DNA of 55,360 nt from Anaerolineae bacterium (lineage in GTDB: Bacteria; Chloroflexota; Anaerolineae; B4-G1). A program made the position numbers and the translations under genes. Shown here in pieces: positions 1-8,570 of the stretch (positions are counted from its first letter, which is position 1; every line of letters starts with the position of its first letter). The stretch lies in contig JAUWNP010000007.1 of assembly GCA_030612585.1 (NCBI GenBank), positions 1-55,360 on the forward strand, in the 5' to 3' direction. The notes under the pieces were generated by a model, which was given only the letters and a program-made list of their open reading frames with translations, was not told where the DNA came from and did not search any database.

Positions 1-1088
1 TCCAACTTGGCCATCACGTGCATGGCGCGGAACGTCTCCTCGTCGCTCACCGCCTCAAAAGCGCCACCGTGCTCCCGGATGACCTGGGCCAGGAATGAGT
101 AGGCGGGGCCAGGACTGCCGGTAGCGATGGTGATGACCAACGTCTGCGGGTTGAGCACCGGCTCAGCCTCCTCCAGCCCTTTGTTGAAGGAATTGACCAT
201 CGGCGCACAGCCGGCGGTCTGGATGCAGGCCAGGCGGGGCATACGATCCACCAACCCCAGCGTCATCAGTTCCTCGTACCCCTTCCACACACCAACCGGT
301 CCCATTCCCCCGCTAACAGCCTGGAAGTACCAGTCGGGCGTGCGCCACGGAGCAGAAACCGGGTTCTTTCCGAATAACCCGGTTTCTTCCGCCGTCCCCA
401 ATTGTTCAGCGATCTCGAAGGCGACGGTTTTCATGCTCTCGCGGGCCGAGATGCCCCGAATGCCACGTTCCAGGCACAGCCCCCTACGGGCCGCAAATTG
501 CGCGGCGACCTTCTTGGTCTGGTCATAAGTAGCGGTCACTTTGACAACTTCGCTGCCGTAGAGCGCCACCTCGCGCATCTTCTCAGAGTGCACCAGGCTG
601 GTGAGAAAGGCCCACATTTTGATGCTGGCCAGCGCGGAGTAAGCCGAGTAGGAGATAGCGACGTTGCCGGTGGAAGCCACGACCGCCTCGGTCACGCCGT
701 GCTCCTTCATCACCGAGATAGCCAGCGACGCCTGCCGATCCTTGAACGAGCCTGTCGGCCCCTGCCGCTCGTCCTTGACGTAGATGTGCGGGCAGCCGAG
801 CATCAGCCCGAGGTTGGCGGCGTGGAGCAGTGGGGTTCCCCCCTCGCCCATCGTCACTTTGTTGGTCTCATCGCGTAGAGGGAGCAGTTCCCGGTAACGC
901 CACATGTCGAATGGTCGCTCGCGCAGCACGGCGGGCCACCGCTCTCGCACGTGGTCGTAGTCGTAGCGGGCGTCGAGCCATTCCCCCCCACACTGCTCAC
1001 AGGTGAGAGAGGGCTTGACGAAGGGCGTGCGATGCCCACAAGACGCACATTCGAGCCAGATCTGGTGGTTGAACTTGTTTTCTTTCAT
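1..1088 (-). CDS. thrC: Threonine synthase, 3' end cut by the window edge
   Basis: PLP enzyme converting O-phosphohomoserine to threonine in the cytoplasm. The visible 362 residues begin with a zinc-ribbon (C14, C17, C30, C33), a common N-terminal extension of bacterial and archaeal ThrC. Fold-type II PLP motifs follow: the Schiff-base lysine in GSFKDRQ (K116), STGNVA for the phosphate cup, and a glycine-rich VSGGMGP loop. The start is the ATG at 1088, where the zinc-ribbon begins. The gene lies 100 bp downstream of the signalling operon on the same strand, separated by an inverted repeat, so it may be transcribed separately. Family members are near 400 residues, so only a short C-terminal piece should be missing. 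Cysteate synthase and other ThrC paralogues cannot be fully excluded. Confidence 0.9.
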   Translation of the reverse strand, partial: MKENKFNHQIWLECASCGHRTPFVKPSLTCEQCGGEWLDARYDYDHVRERWPAVLRERPFDMWRYRELLPLRDETNKVTMGEGGTPLLHAANLGLMLGCPHIYVKDERQGPTGSFKDRQASLAISVMKEHGVTEAVVASTGNVAISYSAYSALASIKMWAFLTSLVHSEKMREVALYGSEVVKVTATYDQTKKVAAQFAARRGLCLERGIRGISARESMKTVAFEIAEQLGTAEETGLFGKNPVSAPWRTPDWYFQAVSGGMGPVGVWKGYEELMTLGLVDRMPRLACIQTAGCAPMVNSFNKGLEEAEPVLNPQTLVITIATGSPGPAYSFLAQVIREHGGAFEAVSDEETFRAMHVMAKL

Positions 1089-1107
1089 TTGACTTTGCTA
1101 CTCAGCC

Positions 1108-1205
1108 ACCCTTGCGAAGGTTACAAATAGCCTTCTTGGTGATATGAATTTCGCCCATTGAAGTCACTTTCGGCTTGAGAATCATCCTCTAACCTTCGCA
1201 AGGGT
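1108..1205. repeat. 16-bp inverted repeat pair between thrC and the hybrid kinase
   Basis: ACCCTTGCGAAGGTTA at 1108-1123 is the exact reverse complement of the sequence at 1190-1205, with 66 bp between the arms. The right arm overlaps the end of the hybrid kinase and encodes its last residues, NPCEG. Each arm is itself nearly palindromic. It could act as a processing or termination structure between the genes, or mark the ends of a small mobile repeat. I see the arms directly; the role is inference. Confidence 0.7.
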
Positions 1206-4200
1206 TACTACCAACAGCTAACCGCTCCAGCGCCGCGGCCACGTCTGCCAGCAACTCCTGCTGATCATAGAAACCTTTTTGTAGCAACGCTTCCACCCGG
1301 CTGCTGAGGGTGTCCCTTTCTTCCTGGCTCAGATCCTTGGCGGTCACGACGATGATGGGGATAGAGCGAGTCGCTTCATTCGACTTCACCGCCTCCAGCA
1401 CAGAGAAGCCGTCTACTTCAGGCATCAGCAGATCGAGGATGACCAGATCGGGCCGCTGCTCCTGGATGCGGTGAATGCCTTCCAGACCACCAGTAGCGGT
1501 GATGACTTCGTACCCCTCCTGGTCTTCCAGGATACGGCTTAACAACTCCAAATCCTCCGGCTGGTCGTCCACCACCAGCACCCGGTGGCGGCCCGCCTCC
1601 CGGTCCAGCCGGTCCAGCACCGCCAGCAGTTCCTGCTCCATGATAGGCTTGATCAGATAATCGGACGCGCCCAGACTGAGTCCCTGTTTTTCCTCACCCA
1701 GGATGGTGCACATGATGACGGGGATGTGGCGGGTCTCGGGATCGGCCTTCAGTTCCTGAATGACCTGCCAGCCGTCCCTATCCGGCATGAGCACGTCAAG
1801 GGTGATAGCGAAGGGCTTCAGTTGCCGGGCCCGTTCCACCGCCGCCGTGCTGTCTGTGAGGCCGACGACCTGGTAACCCTGCCTGCTCAGGTAACGGCGG
1901 AAGAGAGTAATGACACCCGTGTCGTCGTCCACGCAGAGCACGAGTCCCCGATCAGGTTCCGGCTCTGGCTGCTCCAACCCCTCCCCCGACTCCTCCTCTT
2001 GTTGTAGAGGAGGGGTTTGCTCAATGGGCAACGTGAAATAGAAAGTAGACCCCTCGCCGGGCGTGCTCTCCACCCAGATGCGGCCACTGTGCAGCTCCAC
2101 GAAGCGCTTGCTGATAGAAAGGCCCAGCCCCGTGCCTCCGGCGTGGCGCGTGGAGGAGGCATCCACCTGAGTGAAGGGCTCGAAAATCTTCTCTATCTTC
2201 TCCGGCGGGATGCCGACGCCACTGTCGGCGACAGAGATCACGACTTCGTTCGGCCTGGTCTCCGCCGCCAGGTGGATGAAGCCCTGCTCGGTGAACTTGG
2301 CGGCGTTGGAGACCAGATTGAGACATACCTGGCGGATGCGGCGTGCGTCCCCGCGTACCACCGGCAGCCCCGGCGCGATGGACTGCTGCAACTCGATGGG
2401 CTTGTCCTTAACCAACGCGATAGCGGTGGACATCACACCCTTGATAATCTCGCGCAGGTCCACGCTCTCGAAAGTCAGTTCCATCTTGCCAGCCTCTATC
2501 TTCGATACATCCAGGACGTTGTTAATCAGACCCAACAGGTGCTGCCCACTCTCGTAGATCGCCTGCAGATCGGTGCGCTGTAAATCGGTGAGCGGGCCGT
2601 CAATGCCCTTGAGGATGACCCGGGAGAAGCCGATGATGGAGTTGAGGGGGGTGCGCAGTTCGTGCGACATGTTGGCCAGGAACTGGGACTTGAGGCGATC
2701 CAGTTCCTTCAGGCGCTCGGCGGTCTGCTCGATCTCGCCGAAGAGGCGGGCATTTTCGATAGCGTTGGCCAGTTGGTCGGCCATGGTCTGCAACACAGCC
2801 ACGTCCTCGTCTGTAAAAGCGGACTCCTCCGTGCTTTGCACGTCGAGCGCACCGATGACCTCACCGTGCACCCGCAGCGGCAGCGTCATTTCCGAGCGCG
2901 TCTCGGGCAGGTCGGGATTAACGAAGTGCACTGCGTCCTTGCCCACGTCCAGCGCGATGCGCGGCTTGCCGGTATCGGCGACGTAGCCCACCATACCCAC
3001 TTTGCCCACTTCCAGTTTGTGACCACGGGCCAGCATACGCCTGCCTCCCTCGGAGGAAGCAGCGCGAAGGACAGCATACTCGCGTTTGTCATCCACGAGA
3101 AAGACGCCAGCGTGGTAGAAGCCGAACTGCTCGGAGATAAGTTGCACCGTCTCGTGGAGAAGTTGGTCTACGTCGAGGATGGCGGTAGCATCGCGGGCGA
3201 CTTCGGAGGCGGCGGCCAACTGGGTCGCCCTCCGTTCCGTCTCCTCCAACAGCCGGATCCGCTCCAGTGCCATGGCAGCCTGCCCGGCCAGAGCGCGATA
3301 GAGGCGCACCTCCCGCTCGCCGAAGTCGTAAGGCCCCTCCAGTGACTCTACCAGCAGCCAGCCCAGATGACGCCCGCCAGCGAGAAGAGGAATGATGGCG
3401 GCCGCTTTGATGTCCAGCACATCCAGGAAGACGTGACGAGAAACCTCGTCCATCTCCGGCAAAGCAGTCACATCCGAGATGACCACGGGCTCAGTGGCCA
3501 TGCCGGCGATGAGAGGAATCTGGGAGACAGCCCAACGGTCGCCGAGCATGGCCGGACGTGCGTCCCCCGGTTCCCAGGCGGCCTTGACCTCCACGACAGG
3601 TTCGTCGGGCGGGCTGGTGGGATCTATGAGAGCCAGTATGCAACGCCCCAACTCCGGCGCGACCACGTGACCGGTGAAGGCACGCAGCACGTCATCGGGT
3701 GTGCGAGCGACGACGATGTCCCGGCTGGCGCGGTAGAGTGCATCCGTCTCCGCCAGGGTGGCCTGCACCTGCTCGAACAATCTGGCATTCTGGACCACTG
3801 TGGAAACCTGAGCCACAATCGTCTCCGCCAGGCGCATCTCATCAGATGTGAAGGTACGGTCTGCCTCCAGAATATCCAGGCCAAACGTGCCGATCACCTC
3901 ATCCCCGGCAACCAGCGGCAGGATTATCAATGTCTGCGTCCCCCTCCAGCGCATCACATCGTGAATCGAGGCGGTGAGAGGACTGTTTTGGGCATCCAGG
4001 ATGACCAAGGGGCGTCGCGTGGCGATCACCTGTTGTGAGGAGGGGTTGCCTTCCAAGGGTAAGACGACACCCACAGCGCTGAGGTCATCCGCCACACTTG
4101 AACAGTCGGCCACGACAGTCAGGGCAGTGCGTTCTTCATTGAGCAGGGCAATGCCCACGTGACCCAGCGAGAACGCATCAATCAGTTCGGCTGCTACGGC

Positions 4201-6585
4201 ATCCAGAGTCTCGCGCAGATCGGGGAAGGAGATCGCCGCCGAGACGACACGGTTAATCAGCGCCAGTTCTTGCGTACGGTGCTGGGTTTCACGGAACAGG
4301 CGGGCATTCTCCAGCGCCAGCGATACCTGGCTGCTCACAGCCTCGACGATGGCGACCTCGTCGGGTGACCACTCTCGTGCCTCGTCCATCTCCTGGAGGC
4401 CGAGGACGCCAATGGTCTGGCCGCGCAGTTTGAGCGGCGTCGCCAGCGCGGCCCCCGCTGCCTCTGGCTCGACCAGGGCGACGGGTTCCCCACGCAGCAG
4501 GGCCAGGTCAAGCGCCGGTACCGCCAATTGTTCCACTGGCGCGACGTCAACGCGGTTGTAGACGTAGCCCAACGGACGCTCCGGCTGCGCCAGTCGAGCC
4601 CAGGTGGTGGCACTGTAATCGCCGTAGAGGAGGCTGAGTTCGCGCACTCGATCCTGCGTCTCTCGGAAGAGACGGGCGTTTTCGATGGCCACGGCTAACT
4701 GGTCGGCCATCGTCTGCAACACAGCCACATCCTCATCGCTGAAGGCAGCCGCCTCGGTAGATTGCACGTCCAGGACACCGATGACCTCACCGCGCACGCG
4801 CAGCGGCAGCGCCATCTCCGAGCGCGTCTGGGGCAGGTCAGGATTGTCGAAGAATACGGCATCCTCCCCCACGTCGAGGGCGACGCGCGGATGACCACTG
4901 CCAGCGACGTAGCCCACGATGCCGACCTTGCCCACCGCCAGTTTGTGGCCTCGTTCCAACATCCGGCGACCACCTTCACTGGAAGCAGCGCGCAGGATGG
5001 CATATTGCCGGGCGTCGTCCAGCAGAAAGACACCGGCGTGGTAGAAGCCGAATCTCTCGGAAATGAGGTGCATGGTCTCATCAAGTAGTTCATCCACGTC
5101 GTGGATGGCGGTGGCATCGCGGGCCACCTCGGCCGCGGCCTGCAGTTGGACAGCGCGGCGCTCCAGGTCGCGGGTGCGGTCGGCCACGCGTTGCTCCAGG
5201 TCTTCCATCAACTCGCGTAACTGCACGGTCATGCCGGAGAAGGCATGGGAGAGAACACCAATCTCGTCATTGCCTGCCTGTGGGAGCGGGGCATCCCACT
5301 GACCAGCCCCAATCTGTTCTGCCGCTATTGCCAGTCTTTGTATTGGGTCAGCCAGACGATTGGTCAACCACAGGCCAACCACCACCACTGCAACGAGAAT
5401 ACCTCCGCCAACGGGCAAGATGCGCGCCAGCACCAGTGACCTGGCCGAAGTCTTCAACTCTTCTCGCAAAGTGACCATAGTCTGGAGCACTGCCTCTGTC
5501 TCAACCACATTGGCCAGGCTCCATCCTATGCTCTCCAGAGGGGCATAGGCAATAAGCAATTCCCTTCCGCCTACCTCCAGGGTGTCAAAACCAGTCGAGC
5601 CAGACATCATTTTGGCCAGTACAGGGGCGAACTCTGTCGTGACCTCACTCAGGTCGGCCCCAACCTCGTCGGGCTCAGCGGGACGATCCAGGATATCAGA
5701 ATAACCCTGCTCCGGGAGAGCAATAGCACGTCCCGTCTCATCAACGAGAAAAGAGTAGCCACTACCAAGCAACCGAGCCGCTTCGACGTTGGCGCTGATG
5801 TCCTTCAGAGTAGCGTCAATACCGATGACCCCCACGAATTCACCCCGGCTGGTACAGACGGGGGCGGCTGCCGTTACCATCAAGCCTTGGCCAGTCGCGT
5901 CAACATAGACTGGCGACCACACCACCGCCCGCCCCGGGTTGTTCTCCGGGATAGCGCTGACGTACCAGGGACGCTGGGTGACCTGAAAGTCTGGTGGAAC
6001 GAGAGTCCCTATGTTGATATTCGGGTAGTATCGAAGTACATCTCCTTCCGTCCCCAGGTATATGGCCACAGTGTTGGGATCACCTTCGTAGGTCGGGGCC
6101 AAAATGAAATCCAGATACGCACCCAGCTCCAGGACCGTTAGCAACCCATCGTCTATGTCCACAAAGTTGGGAACGAAGGCATCGCTTACATCGGTCTCAT
6201 CATTCATATACTGTCCGTCGGGCCCGACGAACATGTGATCCTCAACCTGCCAATAGGCTCCACTGGTGAAGGCATCTGGCCTCTCGAAGATGCCCGCGGC
6301 GTATCGGGCCACATTCACGGCATCGTGCTGCACTCCCCTGAGTATGAGATCGTTCCTCTGAGCATCACCAACGGTCACTTGGCGCAGATGCTCCTCCGCC
6401 TGAGCGCGCAACGCCTCGGCGCCGATCTGTTGCGCGTTCTCTCCCACACTCTGGACCGAGTTAATACCCAGGTAGCCCACGGTCAGCACCGAGATTGCGG
6501 TCAAAACCAACAGTAACACCAGCAACCGGGTCCGGATACTCTGTCTGACTCGCGGTTGGTGCCAGCGAACATTCGGAGATGACAT
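1189..6585 (-). CDS. Giant hybrid sensor histidine kinase: dCache-HAMP-multiple GAF-HisKA-HATPase-REC-REC
   Basis: Membrane receptor kinase of about 1798 residues. Order: N-terminal TM (about 20-40), extracellular dCache (about 50-365) with an RPWY motif, second TM (about 390-410), HAMP, then about five GAF or GAF-like domains (about 480-1280). GAF1 and GAF5 are near-duplicates. Next come HisKA (SHELRTPLNSIIGF, phospho-His), HATPase (N box NLVSNAAKF, G1 ADSGVGIP, G2 GTGLGLSISK) and two receivers with LDVLMPDRDG and LDLLMPEVDG phosphorylation sites. The start at 6585 is chosen because AGAGGAG lies just upstream. An in-frame ATG at 6609 overlaps the stop of the preceding gene (ATGA) and would add eight basic residues. 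It is the last gene of the signalling operon. Phosphate probably passes from the His to the C-terminal receivers and the stand-alone receivers encoded upstream. The signal sensed is unknown. Confidence 0.92.
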   Translation of the reverse strand: MSSPNVRWHQPRVRQSIRTRLLVLLLVLTAISVLTVGYLGINSVQSVGENAQQIGAEALRAQAEEHLRQVTVGDAQRNDLILRGVQHDAVNVARYAAGIFERPDAFTSGAYWQVEDHMFVGPDGQYMNDETDVSDAFVPNFVDIDDGLLTVLELGAYLDFILAPTYEGDPNTVAIYLGTEGDVLRYYPNINIGTLVPPDFQVTQRPWYVSAIPENNPGRAVVWSPVYVDATGQGLMVTAAAPVCTSRGEFVGVIGIDATLKDISANVEAARLLGSGYSFLVDETGRAIALPEQGYSDILDRPAEPDEVGADLSEVTTEFAPVLAKMMSGSTGFDTLEVGGRELLIAYAPLESIGWSLANVVETEAVLQTMVTLREELKTSARSLVLARILPVGGGILVAVVVVGLWLTNRLADPIQRLAIAAEQIGAGQWDAPLPQAGNDEIGVLSHAFSGMTVQLRELMEDLEQRVADRTRDLERRAVQLQAAAEVARDATAIHDVDELLDETMHLISERFGFYHAGVFLLDDARQYAILRAASSEGGRRMLERGHKLAVGKVGIVGYVAGSGHPRVALDVGEDAVFFDNPDLPQTRSEMALPLRVRGEVIGVLDVQSTEAAAFSDEDVAVLQTMADQLAVAIENARLFRETQDRVRELSLLYGDYSATTWARLAQPERPLGYVYNRVDVAPVEQLAVPALDLALLRGEPVALVEPEAAGAALATPLKLRGQTIGVLGLQEMDEAREWSPDEVAIVEAVSSQVSLALENARLFRETQHRTQELALINRVVSAAISFPDLRETLDAVAAELIDAFSLGHVGIALLNEERTALTVVADCSSVADDLSAVGVVLPLEGNPSSQQVIATRRPLVILDAQNSPLTASIHDVMRWRGTQTLIILPLVAGDEVIGTFGLDILEADRTFTSDEMRLAETIVAQVSTVVQNARLFEQVQATLAETDALYRASRDIVVARTPDDVLRAFTGHVVAPELGRCILALIDPTSPPDEPVVEVKAAWEPGDARPAMLGDRWAVSQIPLIAGMATEPVVISDVTALPEMDEVSRHVFLDVLDIKAAAIIPLLAGGRHLGWLLVESLEGPYDFGEREVRLYRALAGQAAMALERIRLLEETERRATQLAAASEVARDATAILDVDQLLHETVQLISEQFGFYHAGVFLVDDKREYAVLRAASSEGGRRMLARGHKLEVGKVGMVGYVADTGKPRIALDVGKDAVHFVNPDLPETRSEMTLPLRVHGEVIGALDVQSTEESAFTDEDVAVLQTMADQLANAIENARLFGEIEQTAERLKELDRLKSQFLANMSHELRTPLNSIIGFSRVILKGIDGPLTDLQRTDLQAIYESGQHLLGLINNVLDVSKIEAGKMELTFESVDLREIIKGVMSTAIALVKDKPIELQQSIAPGLPVVRGDARRIRQVCLNLVSNAAKFTEQGFIHLAAETRPNEVVISVADSGVGIPPEKIEKIFEPFTQVDASSTRHAGGTGLGLSISKRFVELHSGRIWVESTPGEGSTFYFTLPIEQTPPLQQEEESGEGLEQPEPEPDRGLVLCVDDDTGVITLFRRYLSRQGYQVVGLTDSTAAVERARQLKPFAITLDVLMPDRDGWQVIQELKADPETRHIPVIMCTILGEEKQGLSLGASDYLIKPIMEQELLAVLDRLDREAGRHRVLVVDDQPEDLELLSRILEDQEGYEVITATGGLEGIHRIQEQRPDLVILDLLMPEVDGFSVLEAVKSNEATRSIPIIVVTAKDLSQEERDTLSSRVEALLQKGFYDQQELLADVAAALERLAVGSNPCEG

Positions 6586-6605
6586 TACTTGTCTCCTCTT
6601 TCTTC

Positions 6606-8570
6606 TCATTGCTCCTCGTTGCCCGACTGGTCGGCTGCTGTCGGCGCTGACTGCGCCTGCGCGCCCGTGCTCAACTGTACGAACGCCCGGTCGGTGCCCA
6701 GGGCCGCGCCCAGTTCTCGCACAGCCGTCTGCAAGATAGTGTCCACGTCCATCGAGGCACGCACCTTGGCGGTGATCTCGCTGACCAACCGCTCGCGGGT
6801 GGCGCGGCGCTGGGTTTCATCAAGCAGCCGCAGGTTCTCAGCGGCCAGGGCCATGCGCTCGGCGACGGCCTCGATTATGGCAATCTCGTCGTCGGTCCAT
6901 TGCCGAGCCTCATCATCATAGATGCCCAAAACACCGATGATCTCACCGCGCAGGGCAATGGGCGCGACCAGAGCGGAGTAGCCCATTTCCCCCTCGTCAC
7001 CGTTTACGGTCAGCACCATCGCGCTTTGCCGCCCCACCGCCTGCCGAATCCCGGACAGCATCGTGTCGTCTAGGGGTGCGGCGCCCGGATGCCCAGTTTC
7101 GTAACTGGTCTTCCTCACGGTTGGCAAATATCCGGTCCACGCCTCGCGCAGATAGCGCCGGTGGGCGACCTCCACCTCCTCCAGCGCGGCCTGCGTCTCG
7201 GCAAACAGCCGGGCGTTGTCAATCGCCACTGCCACCTGGTCGGCCACCGTCTGCATCACGGCGATGTCCGCTTCGTCAAAGGCGGCCTCTTCCACACTCT
7301 GCACGGTCATGGCACCGATGACACGTCCCCGCGAGCGCAGCGGCAACGCCATCTCTGAGCGCGTCTCTGGCAAGAGGGGGTTATCAAAGTGGATCACCTC
7401 CTCACCAACGTCCAGGGCAATGCGGGCCTCGCCCCTGGCCGTGCACCAACCGATCATAGACTCACCGCCCACCTCCAGCCTGTGCCCCTGCTCCATCATA
7501 CTCTGTCCGGCCTCGCCTGTGCCAGCGCGCAGCACGGCGAACCGCCGCTCTTCGTCGAGGAGGAACAGGCCCACGTAGTACAGGTTGAATCGCTCGCGGA
7601 CAAGGTCAACAGTCTGGCCCAGGAGTTCGTCGGGGACGAGCACCGAGGTGGTGGCGCGGGCAACCTCGGCCGCCGTCTGCAAGCCGCGTGTGCGGGCGGC
7701 CACGCGCTGTTCTAGACTGCCGATCAAGCCAGCCAGGTCCTCTGCCATCTTGTTGAACTCATCGCCCAACTCCTCGATCTCATCGCCAGTTCGAACATCC
7801 AACTTGTATTCGAGGTCACCGCTGCTGATGCGCGCCACCCCTTGCCGCAGTTCGCTGATAGATAAGCTCAAACCTCGAAACACGAACTGTCGCCAGCCCA
7901 AGGCAATGGCTGTGGTCAACACCACCAAGACGGCCAGCAGCAGGGCCGCCTCCCGGACCACTACCTGGGTGCGTGCAGCCGCCGCTTCCACATCTCTATC
8001 GGCCTGCCGCACCAGCCGCCGGAGGAGGAGACCCATATGTTTGTTGGCTGGCCTGACCTTCTGCGCCAACACCACACCCGCCTCCGTCCAGAGTTCCTGT
8101 CGGGCTAACACGTCTACCTCACTTACCGCCTGGCGCAGCTCGCCGTAGGCCACCTGTATCTCTTCAAGAAGGCCCAAAGCCCCTACCTCTCCGCCAGACT
8201 CCTGCAGGATCCCCATATAGGCTTTGAGAGTGCCCAGAGATGTTGCGACCTCCGTACTTGCCAGGAATGGATCCTGCGTCAAAAGCATGCGATCCAGCGC
8301 CGCGACAAGCCTGTGTCCTCCGGCCAGCATCTCCAGAGACCATGCCAATTGCTGCTCTTTTTCGCGGGCGCCACCGATCGCCTGACCAATGGCGAACACC
8401 TGCCATAGGCCAACTCCCCCGGCCACTAGCGTCAGCAGGATCATCAGCACAGAAGCCAAAGTCAGTTTATGGGCAATGCGCCATTTCCTAGGTAGTCTTG
8501 ATCGCCTATCTCGCTCCTGCGCCTCTGCTGTGAATCCAATCTCCTTGACCACTTTCGCGTTCTTCATCAT
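6606..8570 (-). CDS. Membrane sensor with helical periplasmic domain, HAMP and GAF domains, no kinase domain
   Basis: A 654-residue protein: basic cytoplasmic N-terminus, TM (about 35-55), an all-helical extracytoplasmic region (about 60-205) resembling four-helix-bundle sensors, TM (about 208-226), HAMP (about 228-285, with DEIEELGDEFNKM), then a GAF of the same subtype as in the hybrid kinase (FNLYYVGLFLLDEE...TRSEMALPL). A second GAF-like part and the start of a third (RERLVSEITAKVRAS) follow, and the protein ends in an Ala/Gln-rich tail. No HisKA, HATPase, GGDEF, EAL, PP2C or MCP signalling domain is visible. The start overlaps the preceding stop by four bases, so translation is coupled. 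It probably acts as a partner subunit that passes signals to the kinases of the operon; that is inference. Confidence 0.85.
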   Translation of the reverse strand: MMKNAKVVKEIGFTAEAQERDRRSRLPRKWRIAHKLTLASVLMILLTLVAGGVGLWQVFAIGQAIGGAREKEQQLAWSLEMLAGGHRLVAALDRMLLTQDPFLASTEVATSLGTLKAYMGILQESGGEVGALGLLEEIQVAYGELRQAVSEVDVLARQELWTEAGVVLAQKVRPANKHMGLLLRRLVRQADRDVEAAAARTQVVVREAALLLAVLVVLTTAIALGWRQFVFRGLSLSISELRQGVARISSGDLEYKLDVRTGDEIEELGDEFNKMAEDLAGLIGSLEQRVAARTRGLQTAAEVARATTSVLVPDELLGQTVDLVRERFNLYYVGLFLLDEERRFAVLRAGTGEAGQSMMEQGHRLEVGGESMIGWCTARGEARIALDVGEEVIHFDNPLLPETRSEMALPLRSRGRVIGAMTVQSVEEAAFDEADIAVMQTVADQVAVAIDNARLFAETQAALEEVEVAHRRYLREAWTGYLPTVRKTSYETGHPGAAPLDDTMLSGIRQAVGRQSAMVLTVNGDEGEMGYSALVAPIALRGEIIGVLGIYDDEARQWTDDEIAIIEAVAERMALAAENLRLLDETQRRATRERLVSEITAKVRASMDVDTILQTAVRELGAALGTDRAFVQLSTGAQAQSAPTAADQSGNEEQ

